DNA of 64,000 bases from Acidimicrobiales bacterium (GTDB taxonomy: Bacteria; Actinomycetota; Acidimicrobiia; Acidimicrobiales; RAAP-2), in contig JANXWA010000018.1 in the NCBI GenBank assembly GCA_025351385.1, positions 54,406-118,405 of the forward strand. The letters are read 5' to 3'. The number at the start of each line of letters is the position of its first letter. Positions within the stretch are counted from its first letter, which is position 1. Of this stretch, positions 25,029-33,429 are shown one piece after another. Under the pieces are notes generated by a model, which saw only the letters and a list, made by a program, of their open reading frames with translations, did not search any database and had not been told where the DNA came from. The position numbers and the translations under genes were made by a program.

Positions 25029-25295
25029 TCATCGCACATCGATTGACGGGTCACTCTCACTTCGCAGGTCGATCCTCTGTGGCTTCGCCGACTCGGCGTC
25101 GTGGACCATGATCAGGCGCCACGTGCCTCCGACGCGCAGGTCCACGACGATCGGTTCGGCCGGTGGGGGATGGTCCGGGTTGAGGAACCACTTGGCGAGG
25201 TGGTCCGGATCGGTCCAAGCCTGAAAGGCGAGCGAGCGCGAGGCGTTCACGTGTCGGGTCAGGGTGAAACTACGGTCGATCGGAATTGAATCCAT
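25029..25295 (-). pseudogene. Truncated AHSA1/SRPBCC domain gene
   Basis: The product is only 88 residues: it begins like an AHSA1 domain (RSFTLTRHVNASRSLAFQAW, TDPDHLAKWF, DLRVGGTWRLIMVHDAE) but stops after the first half. The usual following part (strands 4-6 and the C-terminal helix, about 60 residues) is replaced by an unrelated tail, QRIDLRSESDPSIDVR. I find no continuation in other frames downstream, so this is a deletion rather than a simple frameshift. It overlaps the ArsR gene by 26 nt. It is probably non-functional. Confidence 0.6.
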
Positions 25296-25623
25296 GTCCC
25301 TCTCCTTGGTTGAGCGTGTCGAGATAGTCGGAAAGCATGTCGAGACGTTGCGCGTAGAAGCGACGAAAAGGCTTGAGCCACTCGTCAACGTCCTGGAGCA
25401 GAGCGGGCTCGATCCGACAGGGGCGCGTCTGGGCGTGACGACCCTTACTGATGAGACCGACCTCTTCGAGCACCTTGAGATGGCGTGAGGCCGATGGCAA
25501 GGTCATCGAAAACGGCGCGGCCAGTTCGCTGACGGAGGCCACTCCCAACGTGAGCCGGTCGAGCATCGATCGGCGGGTCGGATCAGCGAGCGCGGCGAAC
25601 GTGCGACTTAGGGTGTCTGTCAT
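25270..25623 (-). CDS. ArsR-family winged-helix regulator (second copy)
   Basis: The 117-residue protein has the ArsR fold: TFAALADPTRRSMLDRLTLG, VASVSELAAPFSMTLPSASR (helix-turn-helix) and HLKVLEEVGLISKGRHAQTR with the wing. The C-terminal helix EWLKPFRRFYAQRLDMLSDY is typical of ArsR proteins paired with AHSA1 domains. No metal-site cysteines are present. It is only distantly like the ArsR at 16756. Its partner gene, overlapping by 26 nt, is truncated, so this regulator may now be an orphan. The stretch 25624-25893 shows no gene. Confidence 0.87.
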   Translation of the reverse strand: MTDTLSRTFAALADPTRRSMLDRLTLGVASVSELAAPFSMTLPSASRHLKVLEEVGLISKGRHAQTRPCRIEPALLQDVDEWLKPFRRFYAQRLDMLSDYLDTLNQGEGHGFNSDRP

Positions 25624-25893
25624 AATTACGTCCTTTGCTAAGTACGCAATTACGGCACCACAGTGGAGCTCTTCGAGCCGCTTCGTTCGCTGCGCTTTCG
25701 CAACGGTCGGAAATACTCGCCATGATTGTCAAGAGATCAGCCAATTCGGACCACTGGATATCGGAAATGGGGGTTCACCGGTGACTCCGTCACTGGTGTC
25801 CTTTGAAGGGCACTTCTTCCGTAGCCGTACGTGGTTTCACAGGCCAGCGCACTCTCGAAGTGTGCGTGGTTCCCGGCTAATCCTTCTTGGCGC

Positions 25894-26511
25894 TCACACC
25901 AGACCCACCACGAGTCCTGCGAGCGCGAGGTGATACGTGACGATCACCGCTATTGGCTGCCACGCTCGAGCGACGACGAAGCGGTTCTCCGCGAGGAGTG
26001 AGTCCGACACCAGGAAAAGCACCGCTCCCGCTATACCGAACGCCGAGCCCGCAGCGATTGCGCTTGTCGCCATTGCGAAGATCAGCGCAATGTACATCAC
26101 CACGGGAGCCACGAGGCTCCGTTCGTTCGATGAGCGCAACGCCCGCACATTCCGGGCCGCCAGGGGTACGGCCAGAATCACGGAGATAGCCACGCCAAGA
26201 GCGAATCGGAGCCCCGTCGGACTTTGATGGAGGAAGCCCACGGTGAAATAGACTTAAGCAACTGCGAAAGACGCGAGACCTGCGATGAATGCGTCGACCG
26301 GGACCATCAGACACACGTCACCGATAATGCAGAAGGTAAGCGCGATGCAGAACCATGTCCGCGCGACATTGGACGAGGGATTGAGTGCGATTGCCGTAGC
26401 GAGAAACGCCGCCGCTGCCGCGGGCTTGCACAAGTATTCCAGAACCCGACGCTTGAGTGCGACGGCAACCCAGTCAAGCGCGGAAACCGCTAGCCCCACC
26501 GCGAGTAGCAC
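25894..26511 (-). pseudogene. YhhN/TMEM86-family membrane protein interrupted by an in-frame TAA
   Basis: Two adjacent segments in the same frame together make one polytopic YhhN-type (lysoplasmalogenase-like) protein of about 205 residues. The first (26511 to 26254) runs from MLLAVGLAVSALDWVAVALK through EYLCKPAAAAAFLATAIAL to FIAGLASFAVA; then TAA (26254-26256); then VYFTVGFLHQSPTG and four more hydrophobic segments including GAVLFLVSDSLLAENRF, with the family's D-x-LLA-type motif. A single stop codon is the only visible defect. Known relatives hydrolyse lysoplasmalogen or act in membrane lipid turnover. It may be a pseudogene or a base-call error. Confidence 0.7.
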
Positions 26512-26749
26512 CGTCGATGTGTTGTTGATTCTGAACTCCCCACATGTCGATAGGTAGCGATCGATTCGTCACAGGGATAGTACTCATGTCGCATTCGACC
26601 ACCGGAGTCGTAGCTGAGTTCTGTGACCCTTCTTCAAGCCTCGAGCAGGACCTTTGGGACTGCTGAAGTGGTTGCTGCAGTAGGCGGTTCTAGTGACCAA
26701 CGGGTCTCGCGGGCGATTCGACAAGTCTCTAGTTTCAATGCCTTTTTTG

Positions 26750-26822
26750 TGGAGGTACGGGGATTCGAACCCCGGACCCCTTGCATGCCATGCAAGTGCT
26801 CTACCAGCTGAGCTATACCCCC
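26750..26822 (-). tRNA. tRNA-Ala (anticodon GGC)
   Basis: A full cloverleaf is present on the minus strand: acceptor GGGGGTA/TACCTCC with the G3-U70 wobble pair that marks alanine tRNAs, D arm AGCTCAGCTGGTAGAGC, anticodon stem CTTGC/GCAAG around loop ATGGCAT (anticodon GGC), and T arm CCGGGGTTCGAACCCCG. The discriminator is A and CCA is not encoded. The stretch 26512-26749 downstream of it has no recognisable gene. Confidence 0.96.
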
Positions 26823-26868
26823 AAAGGTTCAAAGATGTTAGCAGTTGAAATCGGACCTCTCGAAAGGC

Positions 26869-27555
26869 TCAACTGAGTATGGCGTCAGCGAAAATGTGAG
26901 GTTGAGAGAGGAACGGCGAGTGATCGCTGTCCAGCGTCACCGAGCCATTGCAACGCATGGTCATCTCCGCTTGCAGTCCCGGATCGATCGCGCGGTCCTT
27001 TGAGCAGCGGACGTAGAACGAGGGGACTTCAACGTGGTCAGCGGTTCGAGTACCTCGAAACGACGCGAGGGTCTGTGTCGAGAGCTGGGATAACGCCCAC
27101 GCGGCGACGCCTGGTGTGCAGGCACCGTAGAGAGCGGCGCCGGCGAGGTCGGGCTTAAGTCGAAGGATACCGTCGTCTCGCTCGATGGCGTCGTCCAGCA
27201 GCGTTCGGGTCGTGGCCTCGCGAGACGTCTGCGAGGCGCTCTGGCCGAGTAGTGGCACCAGGGCCGCTACGTAGACAAGGCGTTGGAGGGTGACAATACG
27301 GGGGGCGGCCTCGGTGATAACCGCTCCGGCGTAACTGTGGCCGACGAGAACGACCGGACCGAGGGTCTCGGCCCGTTGAGCGACGCAGGTCGCGTCGTCG
27401 GCGAGGTTCGTTGCCGGATCGGCACCGAACCTCGAACTTGGCAGGTCGACGGCGCACCACGTGACGCCGCGTCGATCCAACTCCGCTCCGAGGTCGCGCC
27501 AGCACCACGCGCCGCCCCACGCGCCGTGGACGAGGAGATACGTCGAAGCGGTCAT
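26869..27555 (-). CDS. Alpha/beta-fold hydrolase
   Basis: The 228-residue protein is an alpha/beta hydrolase of the EstA/methylesterase-like group: TYLLVHGAWGGAWCWRDLGA with the oxyanion His-Gly, GPVVLVGHSYAGAVI with nucleophile Ser in GHSYAG, and SDHSPFLSQP with the catalytic His; an Asp in RCSKDRAIDPG is the likely acid. It lacks a signal peptide and is probably a cytosolic esterase of unknown substrate. It is divergent from leuS with about 50 nt between the starts. Confidence 0.87.
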   Translation of the reverse strand: MTASTYLLVHGAWGGAWCWRDLGAELDRRGVTWCAVDLPSSRFGADPATNLADDATCVAQRAETLGPVVLVGHSYAGAVITEAAPRIVTLQRLVYVAALVPLLGQSASQTSREATTRTLLDDAIERDDGILRLKPDLAGAALYGACTPGVAAWALSQLSTQTLASFRGTRTADHVEVPSFYVRCSKDRAIDPGLQAEMTMRCNGSVTLDSDHSPFLSQPHIFADAILS

Positions 27556-27596
27556 CGCACCTGCTTTCTTGAAGAGAGGCTAGGCCGTTGCCTACC

Positions 27597-27602
27597 TAGA
27601 AT
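27597..27602 (+). promoter_or_regulatory. Putative -10 hexamer TAGAAT of leuS
   Basis: TAGAAT, a near-consensus -10, ends 6 nt before the leuS ATG, and there is no Shine-Dalgarno sequence. This is one of the clearest leaderless-type starts in the window. Confidence 0.5.
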
Positions 27603-27608
27603 GTCCAG

Positions 27609-30077
27609 ATGGCCCGCCCATTCGACGTGACGGCAGTGGAGACGAAGTGGCAGGCACGCTGGCGCGACGAGGGCGACTACGAGGTCGACAACGACGACCC
27701 CCGAGAGCGCTTCTACGCCTTGTGCATGTACCCCTACCCGTCGGGCGCCGCCCACCAGGGCCACATACGCAACTACACCTTCGGCGACCTCGTGGTGCGC
27801 TACCAGACCATGCTCGGCAAGGCCGTCCTCTCGCCGCTCGGCTTCGACTCCTTCGGCCTCCCGGCCGAGAACGCGGCCATCAAGGCCGGCAGCCACCCGC
27901 GGCCTTACACCGAGGCCCGGATGGCCGAGTTGAAGACCTCGATCAGTCGACTGGGCGCGGTCTACGACTGGCGACGTGAGGTGTTCAGCCACGACCCCGA
28001 GTTCATTCGGTGGTCCCAGACGATCTTCCTCGCGTTCCTCGAGACCGGACTCGCCTACCGTGCCGAAGCACCGGTGAATTGGTGCCCCGGCTGCGGGACC
28101 GTCCTCGCCAACGAGCAGGTCCTGGCGGACGGGACGTGCGAGCGCTCCGGCGACCTCGTCGAGCGCAAGAACCTCGAGCAGTGGTTCTTCAAGATCACCG
28201 ACTACGCCGACGAGCTGCTCGCCGACCTCGAGCCCCTCGAGTGGCCCGAGCGCGTGAAGACAATGCAGCGTAACTGGATCGGACGCAGCGAGGGAGTCGA
28301 GTTCGACTTGCCCTTCGCGAACGACCCCGCCCTGGCGTTGCGGGTCTTCACCACCCGTCCCGACACCGGCTTCGGGGTCACCTACGCCGTCATCGCCCCC
28401 GAACATCCCCTGCTCGACGAGCTCACGACCGACGACGAGCGGGTCAATGTCATGGCACTCGTGAAGCGCGCGTCGTCCGAGAGCGAGATGGAGCGCACCG
28501 CGTCGTCCGACGCCGGCGCCGGCCTTGAGAAGCGCGGCGCCTTCACCGGCAGCTACGTCACCAACCCCTTCACCCACGAACCGGTGCCGGTCTACGTGGC
28601 GGACTACGTGCTCGGCACCTACGGGACAGGGGCGATCATGGCAGTGCCGGCCGAGGATGAGCGCGACTTCGCCTTCGCCACCGTCTACGGACTGCCGATC
28701 GTGCGCACGACCGAGCCGCCCGAGGGGTTCGCCGGCGGCGCCTACACGGGGGACGGCGAGCACATCAACTCGGGCTTCTTGAACGGCCTCGACGTGTCGA
28801 GCGCCAAGGCAACGGCGACGGCGTACCTCGCCGAGCACGCCCGCGGCGTGAGGAAGGTCAACTACCGATTGCGCGACTGGCTCGTCTCGCGCCAGCGCTT
28901 CTGGGGTTGTCCCATCCCAATCGTCTACTGCGACGCCTGCGGCATCGTTCCCGTGCCCCAGGACCAGTTGCCGGTCCTCGCGCCCGACGACGTCACCCTG
29001 CAGAGCAGCGGCCAGTCGCCTCTCGCGACCCACGCTGGGTTCCGCGACACGCTCTGTCCGGTCTGCGGGTCGCCGGCCCGGCGCGAGACCGACACCATGG
29101 ACACCTTCTGTGACTCGTCGTGGTACTTCTTGCGCTTCGCCGACCCCTTCACCCCCGACATGGCCTTCGACCCGGTGCAGGCCGCCAAGTGGATGCCCGT
29201 CGACCAGTACATCGGCGGCATCGAGCACGCGATTCTGCACCTGATGTACGCGCGGTTCTACCTGAAGGCCCTCATCGACATCGGGCTCGCGACGGGGATC
29301 GCGCGCGAGCCGTTCCGCCGGCTCTTCACCCAGGGCATGATCCGCCTCGACGGCTCCAAGATGTCCAAGTCCCGCGGCAACCTCGTCGCGCCCGAGGAGT
29401 ACTACGAGACCGTGGGGGCCGACGGGCTGCGGCTCTTCCACCTCTTCGTCGGCCCGCCGGCCGACGACGTTGACTGGACCGACCAGACCGACGAAGTGAT
29501 CGACGGCTGCGGGCGTTTCATCGACCGCTTCTACCGGCTCTGTCAGGGCGACGAGGTGAACCTCCACGATGGCGTCGACGACGGGGACGTGGAGGTGCGC
29601 CGTTCCGTGCACCGCACGGTGGCCAAGGTCACCGAAGGCCTCGAGCGCTGGAGCTACAACACGGCGGTCGCCGCGATGATGGAGCTGCTCAACACGGTCT
29701 CCAAGTGGGCGAGGAGCGAGCACGGTGCCGAGCGCGCGACGCTCGACGAGGCCGTCGACCTGATGCTGATGCTGCTCGCCCCAATGGCCCCGCACGTTAC
29801 GGCCGAGCTCTGGGAGCAGCGTCACCCCAACCGGACGAGCGTCCACCACCAGCGCTGGCCGGTGGCCGACCCCGCGATGGTGCGCGCCGAGACGGTCACG
29901 ATGATCGTCCAGGTCAACGGCAAGGTGCGGGCCCGCCTGCAGGTCCCACCGGACATCTCGATGGCCGACGCCGCCACCGAGGCCCTGGAGGACGCGACCG
30001 TCTGCGCCGTGCTTGCCGGGGCCACGCCGAAGCGCGTCGTGTCGCGCCCTCCCCGACTGGTCAACATCATCGTCTGA
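27609..30077 (+). CDS. leuS: Leucine--tRNA ligase
   Basis: The 822-residue class I synthetase charges tRNA-Leu. Visible are the HIGH-type site in MYPYPSGAAHQGHIRNYTFG (here HQGH), a zinc-type CPGCGTVLANEQV near 160, the inserted editing domain with FTTRPDTGFGVTYAV and DERDFAFA, a second Cys pair (CDACG, CPVCG), KMSKSRGN near 584 and the C-terminal tRNA-binding domain ending VNGKVRARLQVP. The length is usual for the E. coli-like bacterial form. It overlaps the next gene (TGATG), so the metallopeptidase-like gene is co-translated. Confidence 0.98.
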   Translation: MARPFDVTAVETKWQARWRDEGDYEVDNDDPRERFYALCMYPYPSGAAHQGHIRNYTFGDLVVRYQTMLGKAVLSPLGFDSFGLPAENAAIKAGSHPRPYTEARMAELKTSISRLGAVYDWRREVFSHDPEFIRWSQTIFLAFLETGLAYRAEAPVNWCPGCGTVLANEQVLADGTCERSGDLVERKNLEQWFFKITDYADELLADLEPLEWPERVKTMQRNWIGRSEGVEFDLPFANDPALALRVFTTRPDTGFGVTYAVIAPEHPLLDELTTDDERVNVMALVKRASSESEMERTASSDAGAGLEKRGAFTGSYVTNPFTHEPVPVYVADYVLGTYGTGAIMAVPAEDERDFAFATVYGLPIVRTTEPPEGFAGGAYTGDGEHINSGFLNGLDVSSAKATATAYLAEHARGVRKVNYRLRDWLVSRQRFWGCPIPIVYCDACGIVPVPQDQLPVLAPDDVTLQSSGQSPLATHAGFRDTLCPVCGSPARRETDTMDTFCDSSWYFLRFADPFTPDMAFDPVQAAKWMPVDQYIGGIEHAILHLMYARFYLKALIDIGLATGIAREPFRRLFTQGMIRLDGSKMSKSRGNLVAPEEYYETVGADGLRLFHLFVGPPADDVDWTDQTDEVIDGCGRFIDRFYRLCQGDEVNLHDGVDDGDVEVRRSVHRTVAKVTEGLERWSYNTAVAAMMELLNTVSKWARSEHGAERATLDEAVDLMLMLLAPMAPHVTAELWEQRHPNRTSVHHQRWPVADPAMVRAETVTMIVQVNGKVRARLQVPPDISMADAATEALEDATVCAVLAGATPKRVVSRPPRLVNIIV

Positions 30078-30664
30078 TGGCCAAGCACAAGAACACCTCG
30101 CCGGACACGATCATCACGGTCGAGCCGCCCCGCTTCGACCGGCCCGAGGTCGAGATCCGCGCCTCGTCGAGGCGCAAGAAGACCGGCACGGCACACTGGT
30201 CGGGCAGTCGTATCGTCGTGCAGATCCCCGCGCGGATCCGCGGTCGTGAACGCGCCGCCTTCGTCGACGACCTCGTCGTGCGCCTCTTGACCCAGCGTCC
30301 GCAGAACGCCGCGGGCGACGCCTCGCTCGAGGAGCGCGCCCGGGTCCTCGCAAGTCAGTACAACGACGGCGTCGAGCCGAGCTCGGTGCGCTGGGTGAAG
30401 AATCAGCAAGCGAGGTGGGCCTCGTGCTCGCCGGCGTCGCGCGCGATTCGCGTCTCGAGCCGGCTCCGCCAGTGCCCGGAGTGGGTGATCGACGCGGTGC
30501 TCGTGCACGAACTGGCCCACCTCCAAGAGGCCGACCACTCACCGCGGTTCAACGAGATCGCCGACCGCTACCCCCGCCAGGGCGACAGTGCGCTCTTCCT
30601 CGAGGGCTACGCCCTGGGACTGGGCCTCGCGATCGAGGAGGGCGACGTCGACGTCGCGGACTAG
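30077..30664 (+). CDS. YgjP/M48-like zinc metallopeptidase domain protein (DUF45)
   Basis: The 195-residue protein belongs to the YgjP-like family: RKKTGTAHWSGSRIVVQIPA, then KNQQARWASCSPASRAIRVS and the zinc-binding helix VLVHELAHLQEADHSPRFNE with HELAH and a downstream His. The N-terminal half is basic and helical. The substrate is unknown; family members are often annotated as M48 metallopeptidases. ATG 30077 overlaps the leuS stop as TGATG. Its stop lies inside CTAG (30661-30664), shared with the stop of the convergent SDR gene. Confidence 0.87.
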   Translation: MAKHKNTSPDTIITVEPPRFDRPEVEIRASSRRKKTGTAHWSGSRIVVQIPARIRGRERAAFVDDLVVRLLTQRPQNAAGDASLEERARVLASQYNDGVEPSSVRWVKNQQARWASCSPASRAIRVSSRLRQCPEWVIDAVLVHELAHLQEADHSPRFNEIADRYPRQGDSALFLEGYALGLGLAIEEGDVDVAD

Positions 30665-31422
30665 CTGAGGTTCAGCTGCTCGCGGATGTCCTCGGGCACG
30701 AAGTTGTTCTCGGCGGTCGTCTCGGCCTCGACCAGCTCGACCAGCTTGGCGACGACCTCGGCGGGGTCGCGCTGGCCGGTCGTCACGAAGGTGCCGATGA
30801 CGCGGAACAGCTCGGCCTCGGTGCCGTTGAGGGACTTGTCGTTGAACCACCCCCACATCGAGTCGGCCATGCGGTCGTTGAACCCCGTCAGGTACGGGCC
30901 GGGGTTGATCAGCGTCACGTCGATGCCGAGCGGCGCGAGCTCGGCGCGCATGGCCTTGCCCATTGCTTCGAGCGCGTGCTTGGTCATGGCGTAGGGGCCG
31001 AAGGCCGGCGCCGAGAGCACGCCGGCGATCGAGGACATGATGATGACCCGTCCGGAGCGCTTCTCGACCATGCCCCGCAGGACGGCCTGGGTCATCGCTA
31101 GGGTGCCAAAGACGTTGACCTCGAAGAGGTAGCGCACCCGCTCGAGCGGGATGTCCGCGATGGGGCCGGTCTGGCCCGCCCCGGCGTTGTTGATCAGCAC
31201 GTCGACGTCCCAGTCGAGGGCCTTGTCGACGTCGTCGGTGGTGATGTCGAGCTTCTTCACCGTGAGCTGGGGGGCTTCGGCGCGCAACACCTTCGCCTGG
31301 GCCTTCGTCTCGGTGGTGGCGATGACGTGGTGTCCCCGCTCGGCGAGGGCGAGGGCGCAGAGCTTGCCGAAGCCCGATCCGGCGCCGGTGATCAGTACGT
31401 TCTTCTTGGTCGATTTCGTCAT
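30661..31422 (-). CDS. Short-chain dehydrogenase/reductase
   Basis: This 253-residue SDR enzyme has the Rossmann motif ITGAGSGFGKLCALALAERG, LINNAGAGQTG, the catalytic Ser in IMSSIAGVLSAP and YAMTK with Tyr and Lys. It uses NAD(P)H to reduce or oxidise an unknown carbonyl/alcohol substrate. ATG 31422 is chosen over GTG 31431 because a TAGCGT hexamer (31430-31435) sits 7 nt upstream. It is the last gene of a minus-strand run after the PAC2 and kinase genes. Confidence 0.9.
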   Translation of the reverse strand: MTKSTKKNVLITGAGSGFGKLCALALAERGHHVIATTETKAQAKVLRAEAPQLTVKKLDITTDDVDKALDWDVDVLINNAGAGQTGPIADIPLERVRYLFEVNVFGTLAMTQAVLRGMVEKRSGRVIIMSSIAGVLSAPAFGPYAMTKHALEAMGKAMRAELAPLGIDVTLINPGPYLTGFNDRMADSMWGWFNDKSLNGTEAELFRVIGTFVTTGQRDPAEVVAKLVELVEAETTAENNFVPEDIREQLNLS

Positions 31423-31443
31423 GGACGCCACGCTAGGCGACGA

Positions 31444-32325
31444 TCAGCTGGCCTCGCCGCGAAGGAACCGCTCGAGCTCGGCGGCGAGCTCGTCGCCGCT
31501 CGGCAGCTCCTCGCCGAGGGACGTGCCCTCGACCTCGTCGGCCGCCTCTTCGAGCTGTTCGACCATCGAGCTGTGGTCGGGGTTGTTCGTCACGAGGTCG
31601 TCGACGCGCTGGCGGGCCTCTTCGGCCGAGGCCCGCAGGTGGCTGGCGTCAAGGGTCAGCCCGGCGATCCGGGCCAGTCCCTCGATCAGGGCCGCCGAGG
31701 CCTGGGGGTAGGGCATCGAAGCGACGTAGTGGGGCACCCGGGCCCACAGGGTCACGATGTCCATGTCGACCTCGGCGAAGCCCAGCTCCAGCGCCGAACT
31801 GATGCCGGCGGGGACTTCGAGCTCGCCGGTCACCGTCCCGACGAGGGCGAGGACGTGGGCGCTCGAGGCCGGCGCGGTGCCGATCACGCGCACCGGGCGG
31901 GTGTGGGGCGTGGGGGCGGGGAAGGCTCCGAGGCCGACCACGAGGCGAACGTCGAAGCGCCCCGCGGCGTCGGTGACAACGTCGACGAAGTCGCTCCAGT
32001 GGAAGTCCGGCTCGGGGCCGACGAGAAAGAGGATGTCGGCGCCGTCGCCGTCACGGCCGTAGCGCAGCTGGATCTCGGGCCAGGTCAGCTCGGTCGTGAT
32101 CCCGTTGACGATACGCGCGAGCGGCCGGCGGGCCCGCTGGTCGATGAAGTACTCGGTGTCGAAGGTGGCGAGCACCTCGGTGGGGATCGTGTCGAGCAGC
32201 GCGCCGATGGCGTTGCTGGCGCCCAGGCCGGCGTCGATCCAGCCTTCGAGGCTCACCACGAGGACGGGCTCGTTGAGCTCAGGGTCGGCGAGGAAGATGA
32301 TGCGGTCGTAGATCTCGTCGTCCAT
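31444..32325 (-). CDS. PAC2-family protein
   Basis: The 293-residue protein matches actinobacterial PAC2 (proteasome assembly chaperone 2-like) proteins: PVLVVSLEGWIDAGLGASNA at the start, FDTEYFIDQRARRP, ILFLVGPEPDFHWSDF, and VPHYVASMPYPQASAALIEG. Related proteins assist proteasome assembly in eukaryotes and archaea; in actinobacteria the role is not established. The C-terminal 40 residues are acidic and probably disordered or coiled-coil. Its ATG overlaps the stop of the upstream kinase-like gene by 1 nt (TGATG). Confidence 0.9.
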   Translation of the reverse strand: MDDEIYDRIIFLADPELNEPVLVVSLEGWIDAGLGASNAIGALLDTIPTEVLATFDTEYFIDQRARRPLARIVNGITTELTWPEIQLRYGRDGDGADILFLVGPEPDFHWSDFVDVVTDAAGRFDVRLVVGLGAFPAPTPHTRPVRVIGTAPASSAHVLALVGTVTGELEVPAGISSALELGFAEVDMDIVTLWARVPHYVASMPYPQASAALIEGLARIAGLTLDASHLRASAEEARQRVDDLVTNNPDHSSMVEQLEEAADEVEGTSLGEELPSGDELAAELERFLRGEAS

Positions 32326-33362
32326 CAGTGCTCCAGTGTCTGCTTCGCCATCTCGGCGAGCATTGCGATATGGGTCGGAAACCCAGCCACGCTGCCCTGA
32401 TCACCGGCCGTCGCCCCAGCGCGGTAGCGCGCGAAGACTCCTTGGAGGATGCAGGCCAGCTTCCAGTAGCCGAACGCTTGATAGTAGGCGACGTGACTCA
32501 CATCGAGATCCGAGTGGTGCGCGTAGCTCTGGAGTACCTGGTCACGACTTGCGAAGCCGTCGGCCGTCGAAGGGGGGGCGCCCAGCAGCACGGACGTCGA
32601 GTCGCCGGGCTCGGCCCAGTAGCAGAGCAGGATCCCGAGGTCGGCCATGGGGTCGCCCAGCGTGCAGATCTCCCAGTCGAGGATGGCGCGGACCTTGCCG
32701 TGCCGATCGAGGACCGTGTTGTCGAGCCGGTAGTCGCCGTGCACGATCGAGACCCGCTGCTGGACCGGGATCTGCGCGGCGAGCTGGTCGCCGACCGCCT
32801 CGATGATGCCGCCGTGATCGACTCCGTCGACGCGCATCTGCTCGTATTGGGTGCGCCAGCGCCGCAGCTGGCGCTCGATGTAGCCGTCGTGGCGCGCGAG
32901 GCCCCCCAAACCCGCTTCGTCCACGTCGACGTCGTGCAGTCGGGCCAGCGTCGTGGCCAAGTGGTCGCCGATCAGTCGCCGGGTGGCCCAGTCGAAGGCC
33001 TCCTCGGCCTGGACGCGGTCGCGAATGATCGCGCCTTCGACGAACTCCATCACGTAGAACGGCCGTTCGTTGACCGCTTCGTCGACACACAGCCCCAGTG
33101 GCTCGGCGACCGGAATCCCGAGCGGGAAAAGGGCCGAGATCACGGTGTGCTCGCGGACCATGTCGTGCGCGGTCGGCAGGACGTGGCTGACCGGCGGGCG
33201 GCGCAGTGCGAATGCCGTGCCGGCGCCGTCGACGACCCGAAACGTCAGGTTCGAGCGGCCGCCGGCGATGAGCTCGAAGGTGAGGGGGACCCGCGCACCG
33301 ACGTTCTCGACCATCCACGCCGTGACGTTGGCTTCGTTGATGCCGACGACCGGAGTGTCCAT
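32325..33362 (-). CDS. Phosphotransferase family protein, ACAD10/APH-like kinase
   Basis: The 345-residue protein is an APH-fold kinase of the acyl-CoA-dehydrogenase-associated type: GGRSNLTFRVVDGAGTAFAL (nucleotide loop), LRRPP, the catalytic loop VSIVHGDYRLDNTVLD and the metal Asp in AILDWEICTLGDPMADLG. Relatives are linked with acyl-CoA metabolism, possibly phosphorylating hydroxyacyl groups. ATG 33362 has TAGCCT (33371-33376) 8 nt upstream. It leads the kinase/PAC2/SDR operon and is divergent from the thioredoxin gene. Confidence 0.88.
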   Translation of the reverse strand: MDTPVVGINEANVTAWMVENVGARVPLTFELIAGGRSNLTFRVVDGAGTAFALRRPPVSHVLPTAHDMVREHTVISALFPLGIPVAEPLGLCVDEAVNERPFYVMEFVEGAIIRDRVQAEEAFDWATRRLIGDHLATTLARLHDVDVDEAGLGGLARHDGYIERQLRRWRTQYEQMRVDGVDHGGIIEAVGDQLAAQIPVQQRVSIVHGDYRLDNTVLDRHGKVRAILDWEICTLGDPMADLGILLCYWAEPGDSTSVLLGAPPSTADGFASRDQVLQSYAHHSDLDVSHVAYYQAFGYWKLACILQGVFARYRAGATAGDQGSVAGFPTHIAMLAEMAKQTLEH

Positions 33363-33416
33363 AATGGCCGAGGCTAACAGCGCCGCGAGACCCCTTTGAC
33401 GCACCGTCGGCGCCGT

Positions 33417-33422
33417 TAGGCT
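33417..33422 (+). promoter_or_regulatory. Putative -10 hexamer TAGGCT of the thioredoxin/folP2/holA operon
   Basis: TAGGCT ends 7 nt before GTG 33430. In the same 67-bp gap, TAGCCT at 33371-33376 on the other strand sits 8 nt from the kinase ATG, so the gap would hold two back-to-back leaderless promoters. Confidence 0.42.
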
Positions 33423-33429
33423 GGCCGTC

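Noticed and set aside
26584..26832. Minus-strand ORF containing YSSAGRALAWHARGPGFESP
   Set aside because: This is the well-known false translation of a tRNA gene; the segment is tRNA-Ala at 26750-26822.
27552..29849. 765-codon open frame antisense to leuS
   Set aside because: Long antisense frames are usual in GC-rich genes; the sequence has no domain features and mirrors leuS codons.
30661..30664. CTAG shared by two convergent stop codons
   Set aside because: It is a simple 4-bp overlap of two TAG stops and needs no further explanation.
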